From positions 2,108,001-2,172,000 of the forward strand of contig JAHRHY010000003.1 of NCBI GenBank assembly GCA_019671135.1: 64,000 nucleotides of DNA. The letters run 5' to 3'. The DNA comes from Linnemannia hyalina (Eukaryota > Mortierellomycota > Mortierellomycetes > Mortierellales > Mortierellaceae). The position numbers were made by a program, and so were the translations under genes. Under the pieces are notes generated by a model, which did not search any database, was not told where the DNA came from, and was given only the letters and a program-made list of their open reading frames with translations. Within the stretch, counting starts at the first letter, position 1. Each line of letters begins with the position of its first letter. Below, in pieces: positions 1 through 11,700 of the stretch.

Positions 1-346
1 TTGCCGCGAAGCTGCATTGATTTGTCTTCGGCAGGATATCACAAACACCGAGGTAACGAGCTCATGTTGCCTATAAAAAAAATAGTATTGAAGGCCATGT
101 CTATTTTTTTTCATGCCTATGCAAGCTCAAGCCCATGCAAACTTAAGCCCACGCAAGCTCATGCCCTGCATGTTTTTCTTGTAGTGATCTATTGTGCTGA
201 CCTAATCGTTACTACTCTACTCTTTGGACCATGTTGATTTTTCTTTTTTTTTTGTGTAGATTACTTTGGCGCATTTGGAGTCGGCCAAGCTTGTGTCGAA
301 GCCTTCTCTGCTGGGGTATGAAGACCAGCACCTGTTCTCCCGTTGA
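1..346 (+). CDS. AAA+ ATPase, C-terminal end (5' part outside window)
   Basis: Two terminal exons are visible: 1-52 (reading from base 2) and 260-346, joined across a GT-AG intron (53-259). The first exon reads CREAALICLRQDI, the pattern at the start of the C-terminal helical lid of AAA ATPases, where family members read 'LCREAAL.ALR.D'. The second exon adds a helix (LAHLESAKLVSKPSL), as expected for the closing HFE.AL...KPS segment, and stops at TGA 344-346. Joining the exons keeps phase 0. AFG2/SPATA5-like or NVL/Rix7-like proteins are candidates, but too little is present to choose. The intron carries imperfect CATGCAAGCTCAAGCC-like repeats. AATAAA-like signals follow only loosely. Confidence 0.6.
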
Positions 347-527
347 ACCTCCAAATGAAGCCAATCATATACCCTCCTTCCTCAATATTTTTTTCTTTGT
401 AACTTGAGCAGTTTATTATATTAGAAAGGTATGAAGAAAAGATTGATATACAAGTAAAATATGCAAGAGGTGCAAAGTAGATCCAAGGAAATATGAAGAG
501 ATGTACAAAGCGTCCACCGGGTTCAGC

Positions 528-1409
528 TTAATGGCGACGACGGAACATGCCGAAGCGAGAAGGCTTCTCGGTGTAAACAACTTCGCCGTGAGGAGGTGGG
601 GCACCTGAGGCGGGTCGGAAGTTGCGGCGACCGAACCAGCGGAACTGGACAATCATACCAAGGATCGCCAAGACGATAAAGGTCGCCAAGAGGGCGTACT
701 CTGCTCCCGAAAGATTGCCGACACGATTCTGAACGTTGTTCTTGGAGTTGAAGAAGGAGTCGGCCTCGGAGATGAAACCGGTTTTCGCAAAGAAATCGAC
801 ACCGGCAATGAACGAGTAGGCGCCCAAGATGGCCGAGCCGATAATGACGGTTTCCTTCTCACGGATGAAGCCAACGATGAATCCGACGACTGCAAGGACC
901 CCCAGCAAGATGGCACGACCGGTCGACGAGTGGATGAGACCGCCCGCCTGCCAGCCCAAGATCCAGAGACCCAGCGAGTAAAGAGCCATGGCGCCCAGGA
1001 TGGCGACACCAAGACGCGAGCAGCAGACGAGGAGAAGGCCTCCCAAGATACCGACGACGATGGAGATGACGAGCAAGAGGGTTTGAGAGGTGACGCCGCC
1101 GTTGACCATGCCGATGTAGGAGATGTTTCCGAAAAAGTAAAAGCCGATGAGGAACATGCAGACGCGGAAGAAACGGACACCGAAGAAGCAGAGGATCAGA
1201 CCCAAGACGATGAGAATAGCGCCGGCAATACCGGCCTGTACGGAGAGGTTGTAGGGTCCATCGCTGGCAGAGCTCAGAGTGTCTTCGGCGTCCTCCTTGA
1301 TGGGAGCTGCTTGGGCCATGAAGTTGAGGAAGGTTGAGAGGATGAGGACGAGGTAGAGGGGTGCGCACCGAAGGGTGGAGCGCACTCTTGTGGATATGGC
1401 TGTCGACAT
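528..1409 (-). CDS. Seven-transmembrane DUF4203 (TMEM198/TM7SF3-like) protein
   Basis: Single exon, 293 aa. An in-frame extension upstream of 1409 exists, but the ATG at 1407-1409 opens a typical signal peptide (residues about 1-33, ending at ...FMAQAA) and is preferred. Seven hydrophobic segments follow, starting with AGIAGAILIVLGLILCFFGV. Glycines and small residues are spaced as in the DUF4203 domain of TMEM198-like proteins. The C-terminus is basic and cytosolic-looking (FGRRNFRP... FRRRH). The function of fungal members is not established; a secretory-pathway or plasma-membrane location is inferred. A TATA-like element lies about 100 bp upstream. Confidence 0.8.
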   Translation of the reverse strand: MSTAISTRVRSTLRCAPLYLVLILSTFLNFMAQAAPIKEDAEDTLSSASDGPYNLSVQAGIAGAILIVLGLILCFFGVRFFRVCMFLIGFYFFGNISYIGMVNGGVTSQTLLLVISIVVGILGGLLLVCCSRLGVAILGAMALYSLGLWILGWQAGGLIHSSTGRAILLGVLAVVGFIVGFIREKETVIIGSAILGAYSFIAGVDFFAKTGFISEADSFFNSKNNVQNRVGNLSGAEYALLATFIVLAILGMIVQFRWFGRRNFRPASGAPPPHGEVVYTEKPSRFGMFRRRH

Positions 1410-2760
1410 TTTCTTTTTATTTGTGTGTAGGTTTTGTGTGTTGTTGGAAAGAGGGGATGAAAAGAGAAGTGAAGAAGAAAAGAAAAAAGTGGAGGAGGGC
1501 CTCTTTATATTTCCTGTAAAGTCAATGAGCAAAAATGGATTAAGGTCAAAGTGGGATAAAGTGGGATGATGAAAGGGTTTGCAAGAAAGGGAGTTGAGGA
1601 CGTTTGTTTGTTTGTACTAGAGGAGAGAGCAGCCAGGGGGCCTTGGAATGATGTCAACCCATTGGTCGGACAAGCAAATGCTACTAAGGAGCAGGAGGTT
1701 GTTGTTGTTATGCTCTCGGTCCAGATGGATTAATTCAAGGGTACCCTCGTTTGTAATCCGTGTTTGTGTGTTGGTTGGCCCTTCCTATTCGTGCTTGTTT
1801 TTTTGGTATGCAGTTTTGCTGTTTGCACCCTTCACGCTTGAAGTACTCTTGGTCATCGCTGCTGTATCGACAGCATGATCCACCTTAGACTTAAAGCCCA
1901 TGTTCATTCGAGTTCAAACAAAATAGGTGGTGCAATGGGACCTGATTCGCCTGGCCGCATCGTCTTCAGGAACGGGCCTTTCTCCATTTGTCTGTCTATT
2001 TTCATGCAGCGTGTGTGTGCCACCCCATCTACCATGACTTAACACTGATGTCATTATCACCCTTTTGGGCACAACCCTATCAACAACAAGGTTGCACAAG
2101 AAAATTTTCACCTTCATCGTCATCCTCCCCCGATCATTTTGTCTGAAAGCAATGGAGGGTGTGGCTGTTCAATGATGACTGGTCTAAAGCTCGACAAGCT
2201 TGTCTTTTGGAGTACAACAGAGTTATCCCAAAAGACCAACTGCATGCAAGAAAGAAAAAATAGATAGATGGAATGGGCAGAAGTGTTGGTAAGCAAGCAC
2301 CGAAGAATTCATAGCACAATCTCCCCATCTACCATTCCGCCACACACAGAGTGAGAGTGAGACAGTAAAGCAAGAGCAGTAGCGGGGAAACGCGTCTTGG
2401 TGTTCCCTTAAGCTTGTTGATGTCCCCTGTCTTCTCTCCTTTCTCTCTCGTTCCTCTTTACTCCCTCCTCCTACTTCCCTCCTCCCTCTTTAGCTGCCCT
2501 TTGCTCTGGATGCTAACATCTCTTTTTCTCAGTTTGACTCTCCCTGGTTCTTTCCCGCCCCTCTTCCCTCTCCTTCTGTGACTCTTTTGCTCCTTCCTTC
2601 TCCCTTAACTTCAACCCTTTTTCTCATCTGCCCTTCAACAAGCTACAACAGCTTGTTCGTGCCTCGTAACATTTGTTAACACTTAATTGATATTAATGCA
2701 AGATTTTCTTCGTGTTTCATGCGATTTTTCTTCTTTTCCAACTATGCTTACTACCACCCT
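1410..2760. other. Spacer with no recognisable gene
   Basis: Lies between the DUF4203 gene and the 3' end of PBDC1. Around 2430-2640 the plus strand is strongly CT-rich. The short open frames here show no conserved motifs or splice-consistent extension. It probably holds the DUF4203 promoter and the PBDC1 3' UTR. Confidence 0.5.
1504..1511 (-). promoter_or_regulatory. TATA-like box of the DUF4203 gene
   Basis: On the minus strand the sequence reads AAATATAAAGAGG, about 100 bp upstream of the chosen ATG. This supports the start at 1409 rather than the longer upstream extension. Confidence 0.45.
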
Positions 2761-3982
2761 TTACTTTCTTTTGCAGTGGACAGAGTTGAGTCCAGCCTTG
2801 TTACGAGCAATCTCGATGGTCAAGAACTGCATGCGGGTCACTATTCGACGAAAGGACAAGGAAGTTGGTGCAAGGGGGAGGCAGTGGGAGAGGGAGGGAG
2901 GTTAGTGAGCAGCCGATTTTTCTCCAGGAAAACCGGTGTTCTTTCCCACAATTGATCTATGCGCATATCTCTCTGGACACAAAAAACACGCTCTTGCTTG
3001 GTCCTTGACTATCCCTATCCATCGTTTCTACTTCTATCCGTCCTCCTCCCTTGTGCGCTTGTTTGCCCTCCCGGGCGAAAAACTTACCAAAGATGGTGTT
3101 ATCCTCAGAGTAATCCTTGCTGGCATCGAGTCTCAACAAGGATCCAAAGTTGTAGTCGGTGACCTTGCCGCCATCGTAGCGGCTGATGAAGTTGCGCCAC
3201 TTCTCCTTCATCTCGGGGGACTTGAAGTCCTTGTCCTCGTCCAAGATATCAACCCTGGGGACGTTGGGGGCGAAGGTCGACATGAAGTCGACGTAGATCT
3301 CATCATCAATGCTGCGAGCGAGAAGTAGGTGAATAGAATAAGAAGAAAATGGCGGGTGTGGGTATTAGTGTCTGTCCGCTCTGTCGCCAAACTACACTGC
3401 TGTGGCTCCAGATTTTTTTTCCTGAGCTGTATAACCGTATCCATTAATGACCTTACTTGGTCAACTTGAGCTTCGATCCATCAATGGCCTGAAGGAGCGA
3501 GAAGTAGGTCTCAGCGTGGTGCATAGCCTTGACAGCCCACTGCTTCTCTATAAGATAGAAACCAAGCGTTCAAGTGATCGCGATGTCAGCCTCCATTGCT
3601 CTGAAGTAAACGGTCAATTGGCATTCATGACTTCAGTGATAAGTGTGCTGTGGGGTGCTGTTGGTTTCCTAAAGCTTTCTTGTGATTTCCTGTGTGAACG
3701 CTGGATCTGTATACCAATTGATCCCGCCCCACTGATCTCGAGCGACCAACGACTCGCATTTATCATAGGTTGAGTTATCACTGATTCTTCAAGCAGCTTT
3801 TCACGCTGTAGGTCACTCTGAGCCACCCTGTCCCAGTCCCAGGTGTCTTCGCCCAGCGTCCTGATCGTTGGTTGTTGGTTCTTTGCTGTATTTCTGCTGA
3901 ATGACCGTCTACAAAAAAACAGAGGTAGATGCATACCAATTTCCTGAAGCTGCTCGAGTTCGTCTGCGGAAGGAAGAGACAT
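2761..3982 (-). CDS. PBDC1: PBDC1 homolog (polysaccharide biosynthesis domain-containing protein 1)
   Basis: Four exons on the minus strand: 3937-3982, 3457-3547, 3088-3311 and 2761-2840 (441 nt, 146 aa). All junctions are GT-AG. The joined protein shows the family hallmarks in order: EKQWAVKAMHHAETYFSLL, then IDDEIYVDFM, then KEKWRNFISRY...DYNFGSLLRLD..DYSEDNTIFG, then a final exon with MQFLTIEIARNKAGLN. Length matches eukaryotic PBDC1 (about 130-230 aa). The family is conserved from yeast to human but its biochemical role is poorly defined; 'polysaccharide biosynthesis' is a domain name rather than a demonstrated function. It is divergent from proteasome alpha4, with ATGs 323 bp apart. Confidence 0.88.
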
Positions 3983-4305
3983 GGTGATGTGTGAGTGTTG
4001 GTGAGGGATGAAAGAATAGAAACTGATCCTGCACACTGATGCGTTTTTTTTGTTTTTTGAAAGCCCGAGCTTGCCTTGAGTTTGCACGTGACCGTGACTA
4101 TTTTGTGAACGCGTCACCGTAAGGTGTGCGTGGAAGGAGACGCACTCAAAGCTGCCCTCGGTCTCTGTCCCTCTGTCCCTTTGTCTTCTTTCGCTGCCTT
4201 TTTTTTCATTCAACCACGAAACCCATCCATCAACTCAACGCCTACTTCCCTTCTTTTTACTTTTCTCTTCACACACCACTTTTAACTCTACTTATTGTTT
4301 CTACC
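3983..4305. promoter_or_regulatory. Shared divergent promoter, PBDC1 / proteasome alpha4
   Basis: The 323 bp between the two start codons must hold both promoters. T-tracts occur near 4046-4060 and pyrimidine-rich stretches before the alpha4 ATG. I do not see an exact proteasome-associated control element (GGTGGCAAA type). Confidence 0.55.
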
Positions 4306-5724
4306 ATGGCCGGCTCTTACGATCGCGCATTGACCGTCTTCTCGCCCGACGGTCACCTCTTCCAGGTCGATTACGCTCTCGAGGCTGTCCGCAAGGGAAG
4401 CTGTGCCGTAAGTCTTCTTTTCCTGACCAGGAACGCGTCTCTCTCTCTCTTTCATACACACACTCTCTCTCGCTCACTCAGTCACCTCGACACGTCTCCA
4501 TTTTATCGTCTTGCGACAACTTTCTCTTACTCTACCCTGAAACTAATCGCGATTATCATGGTGTCCTTCTCCATATAGGTCGGTGTTCGTGGCGCTGACG
4601 TTGTTGTTCTGGGAGTTGAGAAAAAGTCTGTCTTGAAGCTCCAGGATGAGCGCACAGTCAAGAAGATTTGCATGTTGGACGAGCACGTCTGCTTGGCGTT
4701 CGCTGGTACGGGAAAAAAGGCGACAATCTTAACACAGTGTTGAAGTTCTGCTGCAGGAACAAATGTCAACTGGCGTTGTTGCGTTGTTTTATTAGCCCGT
4801 TAGAAGTAATTTTGGCTAACGCTTACAATCGTCTTTTGCTGTGATTCATCGCTCTTTAGGTCTGTCTGCCGACGCGCGTGTGTTGATCAACAAAGCAAGG
4901 ATAGAATGCCAGAGTCACAGACTCACAGTGGAGGACTCCGTCTCGATTGAATACATTACGCGCTACATTGCAGGAGTACAGCAGGTAACGCGGCGCTCTT
5001 TCGCTGACTCGCGCAAATTACACGAACCGAGCTGTCCAACTGTGCTGACCATCCTTCTTTGACCACCCCTGTCATATACCCCTACAGAAATACACTCAGA
5101 GTGGAGGAGTTCGTCCCTTTGGAATCTCGACATTGATCATGGGATTTGATTCGGACAAGGTCCCCAAGTTATACCAGACCGACCCCTCCGGCGTTTACTC
5201 TGCATGGAAGGCCAACTCGATCGGTCGCTCCTCAAAAACCGTTCGTGAGTTTTTGGAGAAGAACTACAAGGAGGATATGGACAAGGCTGAAAGTATCAAG
5301 CTTGCCATCAGATCTTTGCTCGAGGTATGGATTTTACATCGACTCTACACTCAGTATGAATGGGTTATTGAATGCAGTGGTCATGTGGAATTCGTATACT
5401 AATTATTTACACCTTTCGATTTGCTATATCTAGGTTGTTCAAACCGGTGCCAAGAACATTGAGATTGCCATCATGGGGTCCGACAGCGTCATCCAGGTAA
5501 GACTTTATTACGCACGAGGAGATACTGGATATGATAACGAAGACGGTGCTGAGATATGATGTTCAGTGAAGCGTAACAAGGACGTTACTAACTCGCTTGT
5601 GCCATTATCAATTGTATGTTAATAGCGCTTGGAGTTGGCTGAGATTGAGGCTGTTGTAGCAGAGATTGAGGCAGAGAACGAGAAGGAGAAGGAGAAGAGC
5701 AAGTCTTCCAACTCTCAGCAGTAA
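4306..5724 (+). CDS. PRE6: 20S proteasome subunit alpha type-4 (alpha4/PSMA7)
   Basis: Six exons: 4306-4407, 4579-4705, 4860-4984, 5088-5324, 5434-5496 and 5626-5724 (753 nt, 250 aa). The N-terminus ([20 protein letters not shown]) carries the alpha-subunit signature YDRA...[15 protein letters not shown]. Family-diagnostic stretches follow: [33 protein letters not shown] and [12 protein letters not shown]. The C-terminus is Glu/Lys-rich ([17 protein letters not shown]), as in eukaryotic alpha4. It forms the outer ring of the 20S core and gates substrate entry; alpha subunits are not proteolytic. Length is normal (yeast Pre6 is 254 aa). Confidence 0.97.
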
Positions 5725-6365
5725 GGGCGGAACATGACAATCATCATCGTCTCAAGATGACTCTCTCTCTATCTTTCATCACCACTCTTACGACAACTCC
5801 TTGGCGTCGACGCCTGGAGACACCTGTGAGCAGGCTTGAGAAAACAGCGAACGCAAAATAAAACGTCTATATCTACAATCGCTAATTTTCGGGTCAGAGT
5901 CAAAGTGTGTGTGTTCGCTTTCAATTCACAGTGGATCTTTGTCTATTTTCTTTAAGGGGAACTTTTTCCATTGGAGGAATGCTCTCAAGAGATGTAGGCT
6001 GTCAACCAGTCGACAGCCTCTCCTCAAGGCTCACTACAGGCATGCCCTCAGTAATGATGCATCCATGAAGACAAGAGGCGAGGGAGAAAGAGAGGAAAAA
6101 GTGACGGGTGAGTCTGTTGAGCGTCCGTCCGGCGCTATGGTTTTTCTTTCCGCCGCTCCCCACTTCATTTCTTCTTCTCCTGCGTACTCTTCTTCGCCAC
6201 GCTCATTCACATATTCACACATTCATTCGGCATTCATTTGCAACGACCGCACTTCCTCCAGTTTCATTGCATCTCGGACTGCCTACTCACACATTTTTCA
6301 GTGGACACAAACGCCACGTGCTGCTCAGGAACCATCATTATTCCTCCCCATTCTGTTCTCAACCC
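5725..6365. other. Spacer: alpha4 3' UTR and FMO1 promoter/leader
   Basis: Tandem genes on the same strand. The second half (6150-6330) is C/T-rich, like the leaders of other genes in this window. No conserved coding sequence seen. Confidence 0.5.
5857..5862 (+). terminator. Polyadenylation signal AATAAA of alpha4
   Basis: An exact AATAAA lies 133 nt after the alpha4 stop codon, followed by T-rich sequence. Confidence 0.5.
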
Positions 6366-8725
6366 ATGAAAATGCCAACATCACCGAAAACTCGGGTTCT
6401 AGTAGTCGGCGGGGGACTAGGAGGGCTTGTCCTCGCAATCCTCTTGCAAAGAGCCGGAATCGACTATTTAGTTCTCGAACAGAGTGTCCTGATCCGACCC
6501 ATTGGCAGCGTCATCGCCCTTAGCCCGCTGGTCCTCCCACTCTTGGAGCAATTGGGACTTCTTGATGAGATCAAGCTGCTTTCGAAACCGCTTGGCAAAA
6601 TCACGATTCTGAGGGACGATTTGTCGGTGGTGGGGAATATTGTTGCGAATAGCAAACACATGGACCATCAACAGCGGTGCGCTTGACTTTTTTTTGCTTT
6701 CACTGCAGTTTTTCATGTGATATAATGGTACTAGGGATCGTTTATTTATATTTCATTTTGTTCTCTCATGCAATGCACGTCAAATTAGATATGGACACTA
6801 TGGACAATGCATAACACGACCGGACTTGTACAACATCCTTCTCTCAAAGATCCCCAAGGAGCGCATCCACCTCGGCAAACGATTCGTCAACTCCCAAAAC
6901 ATCATCGATCCAGCTACAAGAATTTGCCACCAAGTACAGGTCCGTTGTTCTGACGGGAGCCTCTATTTGGCGGATGTGTTGGTAGGAGCTGATGGAGCAT
7001 CGAGTGCAGTCCGGCAGAGTCTCTTCCGGCAGGTCAAGGAAGAACATGGAAGCGGAATCGGTAGTCATGGTCACGGTCAGAAACCGTTGCCGAAGCAGGA
7101 TCAAGAAGAACAACGGTACAAACAGGTTGCTCTCGTGGGGGTGACCAGCCCTCTGAACTTGAAGCGGTACCCGGATCTGGGGGAGGCGTTTTCGCAGTTC
7201 AAGGTCATCCTCAACCGGCACTCGCCTTACATGGTAAAATGTGAACTTCCCTGTCCCGAAAGACGCTTGTGTAGAATAAATAACTGATCAACGTTATTTT
7301 TCGTTGCCACCAAAGACTGACATCATTTCTTTGTTGCATCATTTGCTATGCTACATAGAGCTGGTTCATGCCGGTCGTCGGGAACAGGTACTGCTGGCTT
7401 GTGACAAGAACGCTAGAGAAGCCAACCTTCATTCATAGCGACAACTCGAAGGAGTCTGAATGGGGTCCAGATGCGACAGACGAAATGAGTAAAGCAGTAC
7501 GACACTTGAAGGGGCCGGATGAAGGTGGTCAGGGCACAGTTGGAGACCTGATCGATGCAACAGATCGACAGTTGATCTCGAAGGTCATGTTAGAGGAACG
7601 TATCTTCAAGACTTGGTATGGAGGACGAACTGTCCTTCTTGGCGATGGTGCGTTGGTCTCCGGTGCAATTACAACTGTGTTGGTTGAAGGCAGGGACACT
7701 GTAGTATGTTGCTCAAAAACACTCACGTTTTCTTCTTTCACCTTGTTCATTCTGATCTACTCATAGCATGCCACAAGGTAACACAACAAGTTCTCATCGT
7801 GCGTGAAAGGTGAACCGTCTTTTGCAGTGAGTTTCTGAACTAACCGCATGATCTTGTGGTCTGCCATTAGAGTGTACCGTTCACGGGCAAAGGCGCAAGC
7901 GAATCAATGCTAGATGCAGTGGCTCTAGCATCTCTACTCCACGACAACATGCCCCAATCGACCATCGTCAACTCAATAGCACATTCAATAACAACAGGAA
8001 AATCATCGCCAGCAGCACCCGCAACACCCTATATACCCTCCAGTAACCGACATCGAACAGACTCTGTCCATACATCATCACTCTCGAGCACCGCCATCAC
8101 ATGGACAGTTGAAGATCTACACCGAAAAGTCTTCAAACCCTACTATCAAGCAAGACTCCCCGTCGTTCGAGAAGTCGTCGACAGTTCAAGTACACTCGGA
8201 GCTCTGTTGGTCAAGGACGGATGGCTGGCCGAGGTGAAACGGAAGTTGGTGTTTACGATCCAGGACTCGTGGATGGGTCGGTCGTTTGTCGATCGGGCCT
8301 ATGCTCATCGGATCCAAGCCACATTCCTGAAATTGGCGCCCGACCGTGGGTCCGTACCGCCGAGTCAGAGTAAGATTGTTGTGGCTTTGAAAAAGGGTGA
8401 TGGTGGAGGTGGAGGGATTGAGGAGGAGGAGGAGGATAGGTATCAGGATATGGATTCGCCTGAGGGTCGGAGGAGACTGGATATGCAGCTCCTGCAGTTG
8501 CAGCAGGTACAGCAGATGAAGCAGCAGCAACAGCAACAGCAACCTCACCTACACCATCATCAGGAGGACCAACAGGGAGAGCAGGAAGAATCCAACCAAC
8601 GACATCGGGCGATACGTAATCGGCACTCAGATAGTACTCATCACCAATACTCGACCACCCAGGACAAAGGCCATGCACAAGTGGATGAGTTCATGACAGG
8701 CCAGAGCTCAGCTATCTTCTTATAA
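6366..8725 (+). CDS. FAD-dependent monooxygenase FMO1 (UbiH/PHBH-type)
   Basis: Five exons: 6366-6676, 6789-7233, 7359-7647, 7767-7777 (11 nt) and 7871-8725 (1911 nt, 636 aa). An N-terminal dinucleotide-binding GGGLGG lies at residues 15-20 in a beta-alpha-beta fold. The FAD/NADPH-contact motif LVGADG falls near residue 170, and the second FAD motif GDACHKSVPF.GKGA starts at about 347, with GDACH in place of the usual GDAAH. Group A flavin monooxygenases hydroxylate aromatic or polyketide-like substrates, but the substrate here is unknown. The last 170 residues or so are a lineage-specific tail with acidic, poly-Gln and His-rich runs, so the protein exceeds the usual 400-450 aa core. Shares three intron positions with FMO2 at 40273-41958. 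The start at 6366 gives MKMPTSPKTRVLVVGGG; the ATG at 6372 is an alternative. Confidence 0.88.
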
Positions 8726-11700
8726 GCCGCATCATGGTTGCAAAGCGAACAACATCCGAGTTACGTAGATCCGCATATATTAAAGTAATGGAATACGCGG
8801 ATAAAAAAAACCAAGGGGAAAGAGGGACGAGATGTCGACGAATGATGGAGCTTATTGAAAATCCTCTTCAATGGAAAGACGAGAAAAATAGCCAAAGAAA
8901 AGATTCCTAAAAAAAACCTGAGAACTAGCCCTTTTTGCTGGCGTTTGGTTTGACGACCCAGGAAAATTCCCAGTTTCTGTGAATCAAAATTTAATAAAAA
9001 ACAGGCGGAGATTTTTTTGGGAAAGTATAAATCCTTGAAAAAAGAATAGAACCAACTCAACCAAACAACAGTCGTCATGAGCACAAAAGATAGAAGTGAA
9101 ACCCCCAACCGTTGGGATGGGGAAGGAGAGAAAGGGGGAGAAGGGGCACGATAGCACTGGTTCACCGATTCCGCAGCATGGAAATGAAAGGAAATCGAGA
9201 CTTTCAGATACTATCTTTTGCTTATGAACAAGGAAGAACTACCTGATCGCATCCGACGGATGAGGCGATTGGGAATGGATATCCAAGAAAGAGTATCCGG
9301 TCTTTCCTTCGTCCATCGGAAATCGGTATACTTTCACAGGCTATGAAGCGAACCAGTGATCGATGGTCCTGGGAATAGAACCAATTAGTGGCGATAATAA
9401 ACCAAGTGTACGTACTACTTTACCATCGTTCTCTTCTTTCCTTCCTGTGAGGGAAAGTGGAAAAAAAAATAGATACTAAGATACCATATCAATATGAAAG
9501 AAATGAGGCTACAAGAGGTAGAGTACAATCTCTTACTTGAGGCAGGGTATGTATTGTACAATCTGACCAAACACGTGTAAAGATCCATCCTTCTTTTCTC
9601 TCTCGCCTTTCCACTTTTTTTTTTGCAACTTCTCTTATAAAGAAAAGAGTTTGGTGGACAGAACGATAACAGATCGGGATCAAGAGAGAAACGATGAACG
9701 GCGAGAGATAGTAGATAGAAGGAGTGAAGATGTGGACGACGCTATGGAGTGTTTGTTAACAGAAAGGAATGTGCACAGGGATCGGCCGACAGAACGTTAA
9801 CTTGTTTATTGTTTTTCTATCGTTGCCAAACCATATCACTTCCTTTGTGTCGTAACGTTTGTTTGTTGCGAAAAATAGGAAGAAAGCTGCTCCCTTTTCT
9901 CCTTCAACTACCTTCTATGATCTACAAGGCTATCCTGTCCTTTCTACAGACTTTGTCAGTGGAAACAGACTCAACAAAAAAAAACAAGGTCCCATTGTAC
10001 GTTATGTGTCTTTTTATTCTCAAAGGAAGATCTGGTACCTAGATTAGGGAGGTCATTGTTCCTAGATGGATTCATTATTCCTGTTGCCTTCGCCACTGAT
10101 GGAACTGATTAAAATGATAACGAAGAATGATGCCATGACATGTATAATAATATCATGACTGATCCTCGCTTAAAAAGGACAGCTTCGTCCGTACTTTCGT
10201 CAAACTCTTTACAGTACATTCTTACTCGCGCTCTCACTCTCTCATGTACGCACACTGTCTGCCTATCTCTCAGCCCTCTCTTCTATCTTACAGAGTGAAT
10301 GGGCCTACAATTAGGGCGGGAAGAACATCAACTCGTATTGGCTCTCTCTCCTCCACACTCTCCCCTTCCCCATAACCCGGTTTTCGACAACGTAACTTGC
10401 TGCACTGGCAATTGCGAGGAGGGGTATTGAAGATAGGAGTTTGTAAAACGGAAGCCAAGCAGCCAGGTACAACGAGGAGCGGAAGAGGGGGCTGCTCTGT
10501 TCTAAACAGCAGGTGATGGTTGGATTGGTGAGGAAAGAACCCTCTTGGCTGTTCACTTTTTTTGAGGTGCCGACCTTTTGCTTCCTCCTATCATTGTTCC
10601 TGACTCACGTTTTTTCCTGGATTCTGTAGCTACTTTCAAAGGTTACCAATCATTATTTGTTCATTTCGTTCAAGTGAGGCTATCGCTATCAGACTCATAC
10701 AAGTTGTTGTTTCTGGGCAACGGGGAGTGAGTGAGCGAGAGGGAGACTAAGAATCCATTCTCCGTTTGAAAAAGGAGACACCACACCACCGATTTCATTT
10801 CTGGTTTGTTCAATCAGGTCCTGGCTGCGTGATTCCTGGGCACATCTCCTTTTCCCATACAAACCCACATGGAATACAACTCCCACTTCCTCCTTGCAGG
10901 TTTGCAAGCGGGCGGGATCTGGAAAATACAATGTGGATTTTATGAACGTCCTGGTTGGCTGGAGTTGAAGGGATGGCTGGCTCTCTTGCTTTTCAGTCTA
11001 GACTTTTCCTTTACCATTTGGTTTGTCAGAGGAACGTAAAAATAAAATGATAGGGGCAGGAACAAAGTGGATGTAAAGTAGCGTTGGACGGGTCTTGTTC
11101 CGAGAGGACCATGCCAAGTGCGACCGGAGTCAGTTAACAAGTCAAATGGATGGAAGCGTGGATTTCTTTTCCTGGAGCGGGGCTTCTTTTTTTTTTTTTC
11201 TCCCATGTTCTTTCGCCCTTTTGGCGACAGTAGGGAATAGATCGGTCCCCCCGAACCATTTGCGGTCAAGGTTGTAGACTGGGCGAAAAATAAATTGATC
11301 GATACAGCCATACCATATGTGCTTGGCCCCTGCTGTAGGTTCCAAAGTTATAATATCTGCCCTACGAGTATAGTGGTAGTCAAATAGGCTTGATGGTGTG
11401 GGTGTGCAGGCGTGAGTGTAGCACTCAAAACATAAACAACGATACCAGGATCGTCATCGGTAAACAAAGAGAGCGTTTGTTTATTTGTTAGATTGCGTTT
11501 TGCGTCGTGGGCAAGTACCTCATTTCGATGTGAAAAAAAAAAACGTTGGGCGAATCGAACCTAAACGAACGCCAAAAGGAGAAATGGAAACAAGCGTGCG
11601 AAAACTTTAATTCGGAGGTTTTTTAACCAATTCGTATTGTCCCCTCCCAGTCTTTTCTCTCTTCTCGTATAGACCCTCTCCTCGGTGAGAAAAAGAGATC

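Noticed and set aside
11535..11620. tRNA-like B-box (GGTTCGATTC) on the minus strand followed by a T run
   Set aside because: No T-stem pairing, no A-box at the right distance and no acceptor stem.
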